Positions 18,637 through 29,554 of a stretch of DNA of 54,908 bases are shown here, in pieces. The notes under the pieces were generated by a model, which saw nothing but the letters and a program-made list of their open reading frames with translations, ran no database searches and had not been told where the DNA came from. Position numbers and translations under genes: made by a program. Source of the stretch: Bacteroidales bacterium (GTDB lineage Bacteria; Bacteroidota; Bacteroidia; Bacteroidales; P3); the NCBI GenBank assembly GCA_017469625.1, contig JAFUGA010000011.1, forward strand, positions 1 through 54,908. Direction: 5' to 3'. Every line of letters starts with the position of its first letter. The first letter of the stretch is position 1.

Positions 18637-21264
18637 ATGGCAGAATTAGAATCTAAATATATTGCGAAAAATGTAGAGAGTAAATGGTACGAAAAATGGT
18701 TGGAAAAAAATCTTTTCCACTCTGTACCAGATGAAAGAACACCTTATACTATCGTAATACCACCTCCAAACGTTACAGGAGTATTGCATATGGGTCATAT
18801 GCTGAACGAAACTATACAAGACGTACTTTGTCGTAAGGAAAGAATGAATGGTAAAAATGTTTGTTGGGTACCGGGTACTGACCACGCAAGTATAGCCACC
18901 GAAGCAAAGGTTGTAAATCTTCTAAAGGAGAAAGGTATAAACAAAACAGACCTTACGAGAGAGGAATTTTTGAAACACGCTTGGCAATGGAAGGAAGAAA
19001 AAGGCGGTATAATACTTCAACAATTGAAAACCTTAGGTTGCTGTTGCGATTGGCAGAGAACGAAATTTACTATGGACGAAGATATGAGTGAATCCGTTAT
19101 AAAAGTTTTCTGTTCTTTGTACGAAAAAGGTCTTATATATAGAGGTGTTCGTATGGTCAATTGGGACCCGAAAGCATTAACGGCTGTGAGTGATGAAGAG
19201 GTTATCTATAAAGACCAACACTCAAAACTGTATTATCTTCGTTACTATTTGGCAGACGATAAAAGTAAATACGTTATTGTAGCAACAACACGTCCTGAAA
19301 CAATAATGGGAGATACTGCCGTTTGCGTAAATCCAAACGATGAAAGATTTTCTTATCTAAAAGGAAAGAAACTTATAGTTCCTATAGTAAATAGAGAAGT
19401 ACCTGTTGTTTTTGATGAGTATGTGGATATGACTTTTGGAACGGGTGCATTGAAGATAACTCCTTGTCATGATATAAATGACTACAATATAGGTATAAAA
19501 CATAAACTTCAATCCATAAACATTTTCAACGATAACGGAACACTGAACGAAAATGGTTTGCAATACAAAGGTATGGATAGGTTTGACTGTCGTAAAAAGA
19601 TAGTGGAGGATTTGCAAGCCAACAACCTAATGGAGAAAGTGGAGGATTATGACAACAAGATAGGACTTTCAGAACGTACCTCTGTGCCTATTGAACCTAA
19701 ACTTTCAATGCAGTGGTTCTGTAAGATGAAAGATATGGCTAAACCTGCACTTGAGGCTGTTGAAAAGGGAGAAATAAAATTCCACCCTGAGAAATTTATA
19801 AACACATATAGACATTGGATGGAGGATACAAAGGATTGGTGTATCAGTCGTCAGTTGTGGTGGGGGCATAGAATACCTGCATACTATCTTCCAAACAATG
19901 AGTTCGTTGTAGCACCAACAAAAGAAGAAGCCTTAAAGAAAGCACAGACCATACTACCAAACTGCACTATAGAAGATTTGAAACAAGATGAAGATGTTTT
20001 AGATACTTGGTTCTCTTCTTGGTTGTGGCCTATGAGTTGTTTCAATGGTATAAACGACCCAAACAACGAGGAAATCAACTACTACTATCCAACTTCGGAT
20101 TTGATAACAGGACCGGATATTATCTTCTTCTGGGTTGCCAGAATGATAATGGCAGGTTTGGAATTTAGAAAACAGATACCTTTTAAAAACGTTTATTTCA
20201 CAGGAATAGTAAGAGATAAGTTGGGAAGAAAGATGAGCAAGACTCTTGGCAACTCTCCAGACCCTCTTAATTTGATAGACCTTTACGGAGCCGATGGAGT
20301 AAGAATGGGAATGCTTATGTCTTCACCTGCTGGTAACGATTTGCCATTTGATGAAAGTTATTGCGAACAGGGAAGAAACTTTTCAAACAAGATATGGAAT
20401 GCTTTGCGTTTGTTGAAAGGCTTTTCTGTAGAGGATATTCCTCAACCAGAAAGTTCAAAACTTGCAATAGAATGGTTCAAACAAAGAATGAATGTTATGC
20501 TTTTGAGCATAGAGGACGATTTTTCTAAATATCGTTTGAGTGAAAGTTTGAAAAATATCTACACATTCATTTGGGACGATTTCTGTTCTTGGTTCTTGGA
20601 AATCATAAAGCCAGAATATCAAAAGCCTATTGACTCTCAGACTTATAACTCTGCAATAGAGATATTTGAGTCTTTGATGAAAATTCTTCATCCTTTCATG
20701 CCTTTCGTTACGGAGGAGATTTACCACCATCTAAGAGAAAGACAGGAAGATGATTTCATAATGAACACTTCTTATCCTAAATGTTCGCAAGAGGAAAACA
20801 AGATGGACGAAGAGTTTGCTTTCATAAAAGAGGTTATAAGTTCAATACGTGCTTTGAGAAACTCAAAAGGAATATCTCCTAAACAAGTTTTGCAATGCTT
20901 TATAAAAGAGAACGATAGCAAGGATTTGATAACAAAATATGAAAGCATAATAACCAAACTTGCAAACATAGAAAAACCAACCTTTGTAAAAGATAAACAA
21001 GAGGGTAGTGTAAGTCTAATGGTGAGAACTACAGAAATGTTTATCCCTATTACTCAAAACGTTAATAAGGACGAAGAGATAAAGAAGATAAACGAACAAA
21101 TAAAATATTACGAAGGTTTTATAGTTTCTATAAACAAAAAACTATCAAATGAAAAGTTTGTAAATAATGCACCAGAGAAAGTTGTAGCATTGGAAAGAAA
21201 GAAACTTGAAGATTGCGAAACAAAACTTTCTGCACTAAAACAAGAACTTTTTTCATTACAATAG
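18637..21264 (+). CDS. valS: Valyl-tRNA synthetase
   Basis: A class I aminoacyl-tRNA synthetase that charges tRNA-Val in the cytoplasm. The HIGH-type motif is HMGH (residues 51-54) after PPPNVTGVL. The editing domain insert contains [14 protein letters not shown], and the KMSKS-type motif is KMSKT (residues 532-536). The tail (about 810-875) is the usual valyl coiled-coil arm, with [20 protein letters not shown]. The length of 875 matches Bacteroidota enzymes. Confidence 0.97.
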   Translation: MAELESKYIAKNVESKWYEKWLEKNLFHSVPDERTPYTIVIPPPNVTGVLHMGHMLNETIQDVLCRKERMNGKNVCWVPGTDHASIATEAKVVNLLKEKGINKTDLTREEFLKHAWQWKEEKGGIILQQLKTLGCCCDWQRTKFTMDEDMSESVIKVFCSLYEKGLIYRGVRMVNWDPKALTAVSDEEVIYKDQHSKLYYLRYYLADDKSKYVIVATTRPETIMGDTAVCVNPNDERFSYLKGKKLIVPIVNREVPVVFDEYVDMTFGTGALKITPCHDINDYNIGIKHKLQSINIFNDNGTLNENGLQYKGMDRFDCRKKIVEDLQANNLMEKVEDYDNKIGLSERTSVPIEPKLSMQWFCKMKDMAKPALEAVEKGEIKFHPEKFINTYRHWMEDTKDWCISRQLWWGHRIPAYYLPNNEFVVAPTKEEALKKAQTILPNCTIEDLKQDEDVLDTWFSSWLWPMSCFNGINDPNNEEINYYYPTSDLITGPDIIFFWVARMIMAGLEFRKQIPFKNVYFTGIVRDKLGRKMSKTLGNSPDPLNLIDLYGADGVRMGMLMSSPAGNDLPFDESYCEQGRNFSNKIWNALRLLKGFSVEDIPQPESSKLAIEWFKQRMNVMLLSIEDDFSKYRLSESLKNIYTFIWDDFCSWFLEIIKPEYQKPIDSQTYNSAIEIFESLMKILHPFMPFVTEEIYHHLRERQEDDFIMNTSYPKCSQEENKMDEEFAFIKEVISSIRALRNSKGISPKQVLQCFIKENDSKDLITKYESIITKLANIEKPTFVKDKQEGSVSLMVRTTEMFIPITQNVNKDEEIKKINEQIKYYEGFIVSINKKLSNEKFVNNAPEKVVALERKKLEDCETKLSALKQELFSLQ

Positions 21265-21290
21265 GGATATTTTTCTCTTAAAATAAGAAT

Positions 21291-21336
21291 AAAAGAACGG
21301 TGAAAAGGAAAAATAAAACACCGTTCTTTTTCTTTT
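21291..21336 (+). terminator. Intrinsic terminator of valS
   Basis: AAAAGAACGGTG (21291-21302) pairs perfectly with CACCGTTCTTTT (21319-21330) and T-rich sequence follows. It lies 27 bases past the stop codon. Confidence 0.85.
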
Positions 21337-21459
21337 TATCATAAAATTTAACCAGCAAATCTTGAGATTTGACTCTGAGTTTTTAAGATTTGACTATATT
21401 TTTCTATCTTTTTATAAAAATACCTCCAATTTTACCTCTATATTTTTACTTCTTCACTT

Positions 21460-21610
21460 TGCTTTTACGAAACTTTGTTTTAGAATTCTATCTCTTTGTT
21501 TTAATTTTCTAAAACTTTATTTCGTGAAATTAAAACTTTGTTTCGTGAGAGCGAAATCAAGTTCTAAAAATCTAAAACTTCGTTTTAGAAAAATATTTCT
21601 TTGTTTTATT
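21460..21610. repeat. Intergenic modular AAAG/AATT repeat array 3
   Basis: About seven units, for example CTATCTCTTTGTTTTAATTTT and ACTTTGTTTCGTGAGAGCG, lie between the valS terminator and the M16 terminator. An 87-codon open frame at 21362-21625 is only the read-through of these words. Bases 21337-21459 carry two TTGA-rich imperfect repeats (TTTGACTCTGAG, TTTGACTATATT) but nothing I can name. Confidence 0.8.
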
Positions 21611-21630
21611 AGAGGAAAAATTTAGTTTAT

Positions 21631-21671
21631 AAAAAAAGAATCAAGTTCTATTTGTGGTAGAACTTGATTCT
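21631..21671 (-). terminator. Intrinsic terminator of the M16 peptidase gene
   Basis: A perfect 14-bp stem (AGAATCAAGTTCTA 21637-21650 with TAGAACTTGATTCT 21658-21671) is followed, on the minus strand, by seven T residues. It lies 25 bases past the stop codon at 21696. The arm word AGAATCAAGTTCTA recurs in the arrays and in the terminator at 37265. Confidence 0.85.
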
Positions 21672-21695
21672 AAGTTTAAGAATATGGTTATGGGA

Positions 21696-24611
21696 TTAGT
21701 ATCCGAAGATTTCTTCCAATGAAAGTTTTTGTAGATTACCGAAGACTTTCAATCCTTCCATATCTACTTCTTTTTCATTACCCAAAACTACAACATTACG
21801 TTTTTTACCTTTGATATATGACTTGTTGAAGTTTATTACATCATTGATATTCATACTCATAATAGCCTTGTACTCTTTTTCTCTCCAATCAGCAGAGCGT
21901 TCCATTTCCTTGTCTTGTAGATAAGAATATATAATACTCATTTTAGAAATACGAGAAGTTCTATAACCAGAGATAAGAGATTGTTTTGCTATTTCAAAGT
22001 TTTGTTCTGAAACAGGCATATTGTTAAGCAAATCTGTGAAAGCGTTTAAAGCATCTATAAGTTTATCGTTCTGTGTTCCAATGTGGGACATATTCAAATA
22101 GTGTCTATTTTTTGAAGATGGAGAAATAAAATATGCAGCAGCAGAATAAGCCAAAGAACGTTTTTCTCTTATTTCTTGGAAAACTATACTGTTCATACTT
22201 CCTCCAAAATATTCGTTGTACATATCTACTTTTGGTTCTAACTCAGCAGAGTAAGTAATATCTGCTCTGTTTAGTTGTCTGCACAAAGATTGTTTTGCAT
22301 CATAATTTACAAACATAACCTTGTTGTCTGTTGTTGGCAAATAATCTGGTTCAGAGTCTTTGTTTAGAGCCATCTTGTTCATAGATATTTTATGAGATTT
22401 CTCTATAAGTTTTGCTACATCTTTAAGTTTCTTGTTGCCATAGAAAAGAATAGTTTGAGGTTGTTTGCACATAAGGTTGAAAACTCTAAGAACTTCACCG
22501 TCTGTTAGAGAGTTTATCTCTTCGTTAGTTGCAGTGAATTTCAAAGCATCTTGTCCGAAATTTGCATAAGAAACAAGTTTTTGGAAGATTGTGTTTTGTC
22601 TGGATTTTGCATCTTGTCTTGATTTCAATAGGTTTAGTTTTGCGTTTTCTACTGCTTCTTTGCTTATCTGTGGATTGTTGATTATATCCTCTACTATAGC
22701 AAGGGCTTTTTCCATATTTTCAGTTAGTCCCTCTATAGATATGTTACAGTATTCGCTTCCTCCCATAGAAATGTTGTAATCGCAAGCAATATCATACATT
22801 TCTTTCTTTATCTGAGCCAAAGAACGGTTTGTACTTTCCAAATAGTCTGTTGCAGAATTTACAACTGAAGCCATCTTTGAGTATCTGTAACCAAAATCAT
22901 AACGGAACACAAGTTGAAATCTACCGTTTTGTTTATTCTCTACATAAAGTATTTCTGTACCGTTTTTAAGTTTAGTTTTTTGCATATCCTTGTCATAATT
23001 TACAAATACAGGTTCTATTTCATTAACCTTCATATTTTTTACTTCTGTAAGGAATTTGCTTTCTACATCACGGTTCATAACAACAGGAGTTATAACAGGT
23101 TTTTCCACTTTGGTAACTTCTTTTGGTTCACCCTGACGTTTATAGATTACAACATAGTTATTGTTTTTGAATATACGTTTTGCAAAATCTATAAGTTCTT
23201 GTTTTGTTATTTTTGACATTTCTTCTGTTTCATTTACAGCGTCTTGCCAATCTTGATGAGCAAGGTAAGCACTTATCATACTCATAGCACGATTTTCATT
23301 GCTTTCCAAACCTTTCATTTCATCAAGTTTTATATTGTTGATAGCAGCAGTAAGCAAAGATTCGTCCCAATTTCCACTTTTGAATATATCTATTTGTTGC
23401 AAAAGCAAATCTTTTACTTCGTCCAATGTTTGTCCTTGTTTTGGCATACCCACAAGAAGAAAAGCAGAATAATCATTTAATGCACTTACTCCACTACCTG
23501 CATACATAGCAAGTTGTTTTTGATTTATGTTTTCATCTATAAGACCACAACTTCCATTTGAAAGTATTCTGTCCATAAGACTTGCAAGCAAAACATCTCT
23601 ACTACCATTGCCGGCATCTATACGAAAACCTATTCTTATGTTTTCAGCCTCTAAGCCCCAAACATCTACTTTCTTAACCTCGGTAATAGGTTGCTCTTTT
23701 TTAAATTTAAATTCGGGTACAGCCTTTGCAGGTATTTTGCCAAAGTATTTGTTGATAAGTTTTATTGCTTCTTCTGGGTCAAAATCTCCACTCAAAGCAA
23801 TACAGTAGTTATTTGGCACATAGTAGTTGTTAAAGTGCTTTTTGATGTTGTCCAATGAAGGATTTTTCAAATGTTCTATAGTTCCAATAGTTGTTTGTGT
23901 TCCATACGGGTGAGTAGGATAAAGAGCAAGGTTAAGGGCTTCATAAACCTTTCTGCCATCGTTTGCCATTCCCATATTCTTTTCTTCATATACAGCCTCT
24001 AATTCTGTATGGAATAGACGGAAAACAGGGTCCGCAAATCTATCTCCTTCAACTTTTAACCAGCGTTCTAATTCGTTTGATGGTATGTTTTCTTGGTAAA
24101 CAGTCATATCATTGCTTGTGAAAGCGTTTGTACCTTCTGCTCCCATCAAAGACATCATCTTGTCGTATTCGTTAGGAATAGCATATTGAGAAGCCAAATA
24201 AGACACTGAATCTATTTGATGATAGATTTCAGTTCTTTTGTTTTGGTCTGTTGTATGATTATATACTTCGTACAATTTCTCTATTTCCTTTATGTATTTC
24301 TGTTCTTTGTTCCAATCTAATGTACCAAAAGAAGTAGTACCTTTAAACATTAGATGTTCCAAATAGTGAGATAGTCCTGTACTTTCAGCAGGGTCGTTTT
24401 TACTTCCAACTCTTACAGCTATATAAGTTTGAATACGTGGAACGTCTTTATTTACAGAAAGAAATACTTCTAAACCGTTGTTCAGTGTATAGTGAATAAC
24501 GTTCATCGGGTCATTTTTATAGGTCTTCTTTTTGAAGTTTTGAGCGTTTAGAGTTGTAGCCAAAATGACCAAAGCTATCAACAGAATACTCTTAATGTTT
24601 ATTTTTCTCAT
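21696..24611 (-). CDS. Exported M16 (pitrilysin-type) zinc peptidase
   Basis: A 971-residue insulinase-family protein with a signal peptide (residues 1-23, ending TTLNAQ). It has two tandem M16 halves. The first (about 38-480) carries the inverted zinc motif HYLEH (His82, Glu85, His86) and the distal acidic segment ELEAVYEEKNM. The second, inactive half (about 540-930) shows FVNYDAKQSLCRQLNR and IREKRSLAYSAAAYF, the R/Y pair that completes the active chamber. It is likely a periplasmic peptidase for small unfolded proteins or peptides. The gene is alone, divergent from nadD. Confidence 0.92.
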   Translation of the reverse strand: MRKINIKSILLIALVILATTLNAQNFKKKTYKNDPMNVIHYTLNNGLEVFLSVNKDVPRIQTYIAVRVGSKNDPAESTGLSHYLEHLMFKGTTSFGTLDWNKEQKYIKEIEKLYEVYNHTTDQNKRTEIYHQIDSVSYLASQYAIPNEYDKMMSLMGAEGTNAFTSNDMTVYQENIPSNELERWLKVEGDRFADPVFRLFHTELEAVYEEKNMGMANDGRKVYEALNLALYPTHPYGTQTTIGTIEHLKNPSLDNIKKHFNNYYVPNNYCIALSGDFDPEEAIKLINKYFGKIPAKAVPEFKFKKEQPITEVKKVDVWGLEAENIRIGFRIDAGNGSRDVLLASLMDRILSNGSCGLIDENINQKQLAMYAGSGVSALNDYSAFLLVGMPKQGQTLDEVKDLLLQQIDIFKSGNWDESLLTAAINNIKLDEMKGLESNENRAMSMISAYLAHQDWQDAVNETEEMSKITKQELIDFAKRIFKNNNYVVIYKRQGEPKEVTKVEKPVITPVVMNRDVESKFLTEVKNMKVNEIEPVFVNYDKDMQKTKLKNGTEILYVENKQNGRFQLVFRYDFGYRYSKMASVVNSATDYLESTNRSLAQIKKEMYDIACDYNISMGGSEYCNISIEGLTENMEKALAIVEDIINNPQISKEAVENAKLNLLKSRQDAKSRQNTIFQKLVSYANFGQDALKFTATNEEINSLTDGEVLRVFNLMCKQPQTILFYGNKKLKDVAKLIEKSHKISMNKMALNKDSEPDYLPTTDNKVMFVNYDAKQSLCRQLNRADITYSAELEPKVDMYNEYFGGSMNSIVFQEIREKRSLAYSAAAYFISPSSKNRHYLNMSHIGTQNDKLIDALNAFTDLLNNMPVSEQNFEIAKQSLISGYRTSRISKMSIIYSYLQDKEMERSADWREKEYKAIMSMNINDVINFNKSYIKGKKRNVVVLGNEKEVDMEGLKVFGNLQKLSLEEIFGY

Positions 24612-24653
24612 CTCTATATTTATTTTGTTATTTTTATATTTGATAATGATTTA

Positions 24654-24661
24654 CAAAGGTA
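24654..24661 (-). promoter_or_regulatory. Promoter -7 element of the M16 peptidase gene
   Basis: On the minus strand TACCTTTG, followed by TAAATC, lies about 42 bases before the start codon at 24611. It matches TAnnTTTG exactly; the -33 element is not clear. Confidence 0.5.
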
Positions 24662-24735
24662 TAAATATTTTTTCAAATCATAAACTTTTTTGACTATTTT
24701 TACGTAATATATCGGACAGAATACTTGCAATATAG

Positions 24736-25326
24736 ATGAAAAACAAAGAGAAAATAGGTTTATATTTTGGAAGTTTCAACCCCATACATTATGGGCATTT
24801 GATAATAGCAAATCATATAGTGCAGAATACAGATATAGACAAAGTATGGTTTGTAGTTTCTCCACAAAGTCCTTTTAAAAAGACAGAAAATCTTGCAGAT
24901 AACAACCTAAGATACAAACTTGTACAATTGGCTATAGAGGATAATGAAAATTTTTCTGTGTCAGATATAGAGTTTTCTTTGCCACAGCCTTCTTATACTG
25001 TAAATACTTTGAAAGAACTCTCAAAACAACATAGCGACAAACAGTTTGTGCTTTTGATGGGTGAAGATAATATAGTAGGTTTTCATAAATGGAAAGATTA
25101 TGAATATATTTTAGAGAACTATAACATATATGTATACCCGAGAAACGATGTAAAAGAGAAAAATACTTTGACTCACAAAAACATACATTTTGTTTCAGCA
25201 CCACTAATAGATATTTCGGCTACATATATTAGAAAGATGCTATCTGAGGGTAAGGATATAAGATATTTTCTTCCCGATAGAGTGTTAGAAGAGATAAAAA
25301 AGATAGATTTTTACAAGAAAAAATGA
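24736..25326 (+). CDS. nadD: Nicotinate-nucleotide adenylyltransferase
   Basis: NadD joins nicotinate mononucleotide and ATP to form deamido-NAD in NAD synthesis. The nucleotidyltransferase motif FGSFNPIHYGH is at residues 11-21, the middle contains the WFVVSPQSPFK segment, and the C-terminal ATP-binding ISATYIR motif lies near residue 160. The length of 196 is normal. rpoD follows 99 bases later in the same direction. Confidence 0.95.
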   Translation: MKNKEKIGLYFGSFNPIHYGHLIIANHIVQNTDIDKVWFVVSPQSPFKKTENLADNNLRYKLVQLAIEDNENFSVSDIEFSLPQPSYTVNTLKELSKQHSDKQFVLLMGEDNIVGFHKWKDYEYILENYNIYVYPRNDVKEKNTLTHKNIHFVSAPLIDISATYIRKMLSEGKDIRYFLPDRVLEEIKKIDFYKKK

Positions 25327-25425
25327 AAAAGTTTTAAATTTTTTTCTTTTTCTATGCAACATTTATTGAAAATTAACGTAATAGGTATAAAATTGTGTAA
25401 AGTAAAGATATTTTAAATATATATT

Positions 25426-26289
25426 ATGAGACAGTTAAAGATTTCAAAACAGTTAACAAATAGGGAAATAACATCTTTGGATAAATATCTCCAAGAGATA
25501 GGTCGTTTGGATATGATAACACCAGAAGAAGAGGTTGCTTTAGCTCAAAAAATAAAGCAAGGCGACCAAGCAGCTCTTGACAGATTAACAAAAGCCAATC
25601 TAAGATTTGTTGTTTCTGTTGCTAAACAATATCAAAATCAAGGAATGTCTCTTCCAGACCTTATAAACGAAGGAAATGTTGGACTGATAAAGGCTGCACA
25701 ACGTTTTGATGAAACAAGAGGTTTTAAATTTATTTCATACGCTGTTTGGTGGATACGTCAGAGTATTCTTCAGGCTCTTGCAGAACAAAGTCGTATAGTT
25801 CGTTTGCCTTTGAATAAAATAGGCTCTATGAATAAGATAAACAAGGCTTTCGCTCGTTTGGAGCAGGAATACGAACGTACTCCTAACTATGAGGAAGTTG
25901 CAGCAGAGTTAGATATTTCAGACGATGAGGTAAGGGAAAGTTTAAGACACACAGGAAAACATCTTTCTATGGACGCTCCTTTGGCAACTGATGAAGACAA
26001 TACCATGTACGATTTTATGCGTGCCGATGATACTACTACACCAGAAAGCGAGTTGATGTACGAAAGTTTAAAGACTGAAATAAACCGTGCTATCTCTACT
26101 TTGACACCAAAAGAGGCTGATATACTAAAAATGTTCTTCGGTTTGGAAGGTTATACTCCTATGACGTTGGATGAAATAGGCGAAAAGTTTGATTTGACTC
26201 GTGAAAGAGTTCGTCAGATAAAAGAAAAAGCAATACGTAGATTGAAAAATACATCAAGGAGTAAAATCTTAAAATCTTATCTTGGTTAA
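25426..26289 (+). CDS. rpoD: Primary sigma factor RpoD (short Bacteroidota form)
   Basis: The housekeeping sigma factor directs RNA polymerase to the TTTG/TAnnTTTG promoters seen in this window. At 287 residues it lacks the long region 1.1, as is usual for this phylum. Visible parts: region 1.2 ([17 protein letters not shown]), region 2 ([18 protein letters not shown], then [18 protein letters not shown] and [13 protein letters not shown]), region 3 (about 150-200) and region 4 with the helix-turn-helix [19 protein letters not shown] near the C terminus. Confidence 0.97.
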   Translation: MRQLKISKQLTNREITSLDKYLQEIGRLDMITPEEEVALAQKIKQGDQAALDRLTKANLRFVVSVAKQYQNQGMSLPDLINEGNVGLIKAAQRFDETRGFKFISYAVWWIRQSILQALAEQSRIVRLPLNKIGSMNKINKAFARLEQEYERTPNYEEVAAELDISDDEVRESLRHTGKHLSMDAPLATDEDNTMYDFMRADDTTTPESELMYESLKTEINRAISTLTPKEADILKMFFGLEGYTPMTLDEIGEKFDLTRERVRQIKEKAIRRLKNTSRSKILKSYLG

Positions 26290-26316
26290 ACAAGATTATA
26301 AAACCAAATAACAAAA

Positions 26317-26360
26317 AAAAACGAAACAATGAAGTAAATAAACATTGTTTCGTTTTTGTT
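26317..26360. terminator. Bidirectional terminator after rpoD
   Basis: A perfect 15-bp stem (26317-26331 with 26343-26357, core ACGAAACAATG), with A residues before and T residues after, lies between convergent rpoD and the DUF4139 gene. Confidence 0.85.
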
Positions 26361-26391
26361 TGTTAGTGTTTTGTATGTTTTCTATCTGTTT

Positions 26392-28050
26392 TTAATAGAG
26401 TGTTACTTTATGACCTTTAGGATATTTTACAGTATAAGAGAACACTATCTTCTTTTCTTCCTTTGGAGCAAGATTTACATTCCAACGAACAACACCTGTA
26501 TTTGCATTTAAATCTCCAGAAGCCAAATCCATATCTGTTATTTTTATTTCACTATTGGAAGAAATAGGTATTTGGTCTTTAAGACTTAATTCTACGCTTT
26601 CGTTCTTTGTGTTCTTTATAGTAATAGTTATAGTTGCTGTTTCTATAATATCCTTTGATAAAAATCCCTTTTCAGTAGGAGAAGTCTTGCGAAGTTTTCT
26701 TGTAACCTTTATATTTTTGTCATCTCCTACAGAAAAACGCATAGTATCACTTATTCCACTTGTATTTATGTAAGATTTGGAAATAAATCTATTGTTAAGA
26801 TAAACATCACATTCAGAATCCAAAAGACCCAAATCTTCCCAATCCGGTAGCAAAGCAGTATAAAATACCTTTTCTTCATTCTTTGGAGTGGAGAAACGAG
26901 AGAAATATGCTTTTGTTTGTTCATTATATAAAGGTATAGTAAGAACATCTTCATTTGTTGCTATACTTTGAGGAGTGGAAAGTGTGTATTCCTTATTCAA
27001 ACTTAAGTTTTGCATAACAGAAGAACCACTTAAATAGTTTGCATCATAAGTAGCGACATCTTCCATTGTCATGGTTGATTCTGCTCGGGCTGTTTTTGCC
27101 ATTACAACATTGTTTTGATATGTGCGATATTTTACTTGAGGTTTTGTTTCGTTGTAGTCTAAATAATATGGTTGCAATTCTGCATCAAATCCAGCATATT
27201 CTCCTTCTGAAGTAGAGAAAACTATTTCGCAATCTTTCCAATTTTCACCTGTATTTTGATAGACAGAATTCTTTAGAGAGAAAACTGCTTTGTGAGTTTG
27301 TTCATCTAACATAACATCATAGAAATAACGACTTCCTACTCCATAAACAGTATATGAATAAGTCAAAGTTTCGTTTTGCAGATTTTTGTTTGAATATATG
27401 CTTACCAAGATAGAGTTTTCGTTTGTCAAAATCTTCTTTCCACCAACATATTTTTTTATCAAAGATTCTATCTCTCTAAGAGTAGAATTCTTTTGATAAT
27501 AAAGTTCTGTGGATTTTGCAACAGCATCGTTGTAAAGTTTGTTAAGGTTTTTTATTTCATCCCTTTGGAAAGAGAATTGAGTTTTTATGGTAGATATAGT
27601 ATCTATTTCCTGAGTATTTTTTACTGCTTTCAGATTGTTAAGTGCTGTTTTTTGATAAGTTATAGTACCAATCAAAGACTCGTTATCTGTAATCTGTGCG
27701 TTTAGATTGTCAAGTTTATCTTTTAAAACCAAATACTGTGAATACACATTTTGAGGAAGAGATTTTTTTGCAGCCTCTTTCTCTGGTAGGTTTTGTATCT
27801 GTGTGTTTTGAGATGTTATAAACCAATCCTCAGACGAAGAAAAATGTATAGCATTTGAGGTAACATTGGTTGCATTCTGTGTTATGATAAACTTGTTATC
27901 TCCTTTTACAAGATTAACTTTTACACTTTTTTCTACTAAAGCCTTGTTTGGATAAATAGTAACTTTTTCCAATTTGCTTTTTACTTCATTTTGAGAGTAT
28001 GAAAGATAAACTCCACATACCAAAACCAAACTTAAAAAAACTTTTTTCAT
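26392..28050 (-). CDS. Exported DUF4139 (mucoidy-inhibitor-like) protein
   Basis: A 552-residue protein with a signal peptide (residues 1-20, ending YLSYSQ). The N-terminal part (about 23-125) matches the DUF4140 pattern (KVTIYPNKALVEKSVKVNL). A helical, probably coiled-coil stretch (about 105-200) follows, then the DUF4139 beta-rich domain (about 210-550, with SVYQNTGENWKDCEIVFST and the closing LAPKEEKKIVFSYTVKYP). Members of this family occur widely in Bacteroidota and have no settled function; the name mucoidy inhibitor A comes from a few homologues. It is a single gene converging on rpoD. Confidence 0.82.
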   Translation of the reverse strand: MKKVFLSLVLVCGVYLSYSQNEVKSKLEKVTIYPNKALVEKSVKVNLVKGDNKFIITQNATNVTSNAIHFSSSEDWFITSQNTQIQNLPEKEAAKKSLPQNVYSQYLVLKDKLDNLNAQITDNESLIGTITYQKTALNNLKAVKNTQEIDTISTIKTQFSFQRDEIKNLNKLYNDAVAKSTELYYQKNSTLREIESLIKKYVGGKKILTNENSILVSIYSNKNLQNETLTYSYTVYGVGSRYFYDVMLDEQTHKAVFSLKNSVYQNTGENWKDCEIVFSTSEGEYAGFDAELQPYYLDYNETKPQVKYRTYQNNVVMAKTARAESTMTMEDVATYDANYLSGSSVMQNLSLNKEYTLSTPQSIATNEDVLTIPLYNEQTKAYFSRFSTPKNEEKVFYTALLPDWEDLGLLDSECDVYLNNRFISKSYINTSGISDTMRFSVGDDKNIKVTRKLRKTSPTEKGFLSKDIIETATITITIKNTKNESVELSLKDQIPISSNSEIKITDMDLASGDLNANTGVVRWNVNLAPKEEKKIVFSYTVKYPKGHKVTLY

Positions 28051-28165
28051 ATTGTTTGACAGTTTTTTATTGTTTTGTATAATTATATTTTTATGTTTAA
28101 AATCTTAAATAAAAAACGTTATATTTGTTGTTTTATTTTACCTTTTTATTATTTCATTGCATAAA

Positions 28166-28200
28166 AATAGAAACTTTGTTTTGGAAAATTAAGATAATGT
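28166..28200. repeat. Single unit of the modular repeat
   Basis: AGAAACTTTGTTTTGGAAAA with flanks is one isolated, degenerate unit between the divergent DUF4139 and kbl genes. Confidence 0.45.
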
Positions 28201-28258
28201 TTTGCTATGAGTAAATAAAATTTGTTGTTATTATTTTCTTCTTTTACAAAAAAGATTG

Positions 28259-28266
28259 TATTTTTG
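28259..28266 (+). promoter_or_regulatory. Promoter -7 element of kbl
   Basis: TATTTTTG followed by CATT, 54 bases before the kbl ATG, matches TAnnTTTG. The -33 element is not clear. Confidence 0.45.
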
Positions 28267-28320
28267 CATTTATTAAAAACAAAAGTAAAATTCGTATAAA
28301 CAAATAAAAAAAACAAGATT

Positions 28321-29511
28321 ATGTATACTAATTTTCAAAAGTATTTACAACAAGAAATACAACAAATAAAAGACGATGGTCTTTACAAGAATGAACGTAT
28401 TATTATTACTCCACAAAGTGCAGCAATCAAAACACAAGGTGAAGGAGATGTATTGAACTTCTGTGCAAACAACTATCTTGGTCTTGCAGATAATAAAGAG
28501 TTGATAGAGGCTGCAAAACAAGCTATGGATACAAGAGGTTACGGTATGAGTAGCGTACGTTTCATTTGTGGAACAGGAGATATACACAAAGAACTTGAGA
28601 AAAAAATATCTGAATTTTTTGGAACAGAAGACACTATCCTTTATGCAGCATGTTTTGATGCTAATGGAGGAGTTTTTGAACCACTATTCACAGAACAAGA
28701 TGCTATAATATCAGACTCTCTTAACCATGCATCTATTATAGATGGTGTAAGACTTTGCAAGGCTAAACGTTTCCGTTACAACAATGCAGATATGGCAGAT
28801 TTGGAAGCAAAACTTATAGAAGCAAAAGACTGTCGTTTCAAAGTGATAGCAACAGACGGAGTTTTCTCTATGGACGGTAATGTTGCCCCTGTAGATAAGA
28901 TTTACGAGTTAGCACAAAAATATGATGCACTTGTAATGGTTGATGAATCACATTCAGCAGGTGTTGTTGGTAAAACAGGTAGAGGAACAACAGAACAATA
29001 CAACCTAAGAGGTAAAATAGAAATCCTTACAGGAACACTTGGAAAAGCATTTGGTGGAGCAGTAGGTGGTTTCACTACAGGTAAGAAAGAAATAATAGAA
29101 ATGTTGCGTCAGCGTTCTCGTCCTTATTTGTTCTCTAACTCTATACCACCTTCAGTAGCAGGAGCAGCAATAAAGATGTTTGAAATAATAACAAAAGATA
29201 ATCATCTTCAAGATAAACTACACGACAATACTAACTACTTTGTAGAAAAGATGAAAGCAGCAGGTTTTGATATTAAACCAACACAATCTGCTATCTGTGC
29301 AGTTATGTTATACGATGCTCCATTGAGCCAAAAGTTCGCTGCTGAATTGTCAAAAGAAGGTATATATGTAACAGGTTTCTATTATCCTGTTGTACCAAAA
29401 GGACAAGCAAGAATACGTGTTCAAGTTTCTGCTGCTCATACAAAAGAACAACTTGACAAGTGCGTAAATGCTTTTGTTAAAATAGGAAAAGAACTTGGTA
29501 TATTGAAATAA
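28321..29511 (+). CDS. kbl: Glycine C-acetyltransferase (2-amino-3-ketobutyrate CoA ligase)
   Basis: This PLP enzyme splits 2-amino-3-ketobutyrate with CoA into glycine and acetyl-CoA. The 396-residue chain shows the alpha-oxoamine synthase signatures: NFCANNYLGLADN, SLNHASIIDGVRLCKA, VMVDESHSAGVVGKTGRGT, and the PLP lysine Lys242 in LTGTLGKAFGGAVGG. The next gene encodes the matching threonine dehydrogenase, so specificity for aminoketobutyrate rather than a biotin or haem precursor is well supported. A terminator separates the two genes. Confidence 0.95.
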   Translation: MYTNFQKYLQQEIQQIKDDGLYKNERIIITPQSAAIKTQGEGDVLNFCANNYLGLADNKELIEAAKQAMDTRGYGMSSVRFICGTGDIHKELEKKISEFFGTEDTILYAACFDANGGVFEPLFTEQDAIISDSLNHASIIDGVRLCKAKRFRYNNADMADLEAKLIEAKDCRFKVIATDGVFSMDGNVAPVDKIYELAQKYDALVMVDESHSAGVVGKTGRGTTEQYNLRGKIEILTGTLGKAFGGAVGGFTTGKKEIIEMLRQRSRPYLFSNSIPPSVAGAAIKMFEIITKDNHLQDKLHDNTNYFVEKMKAAGFDIKPTQSAICAVMLYDAPLSQKFAAELSKEGIYVTGFYYPVVPKGQARIRVQVSAAHTKEQLDKCVNAFVKIGKELGILK

Positions 29512-29554
29512 GAGAATATCTTATTAAAACAAAACGAAAATAAATCTTAGATTT

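Noticed and set aside
28224-28320. Riboswitch before kbl
   Set aside because: The leader is short, AT-rich and without paired structure.
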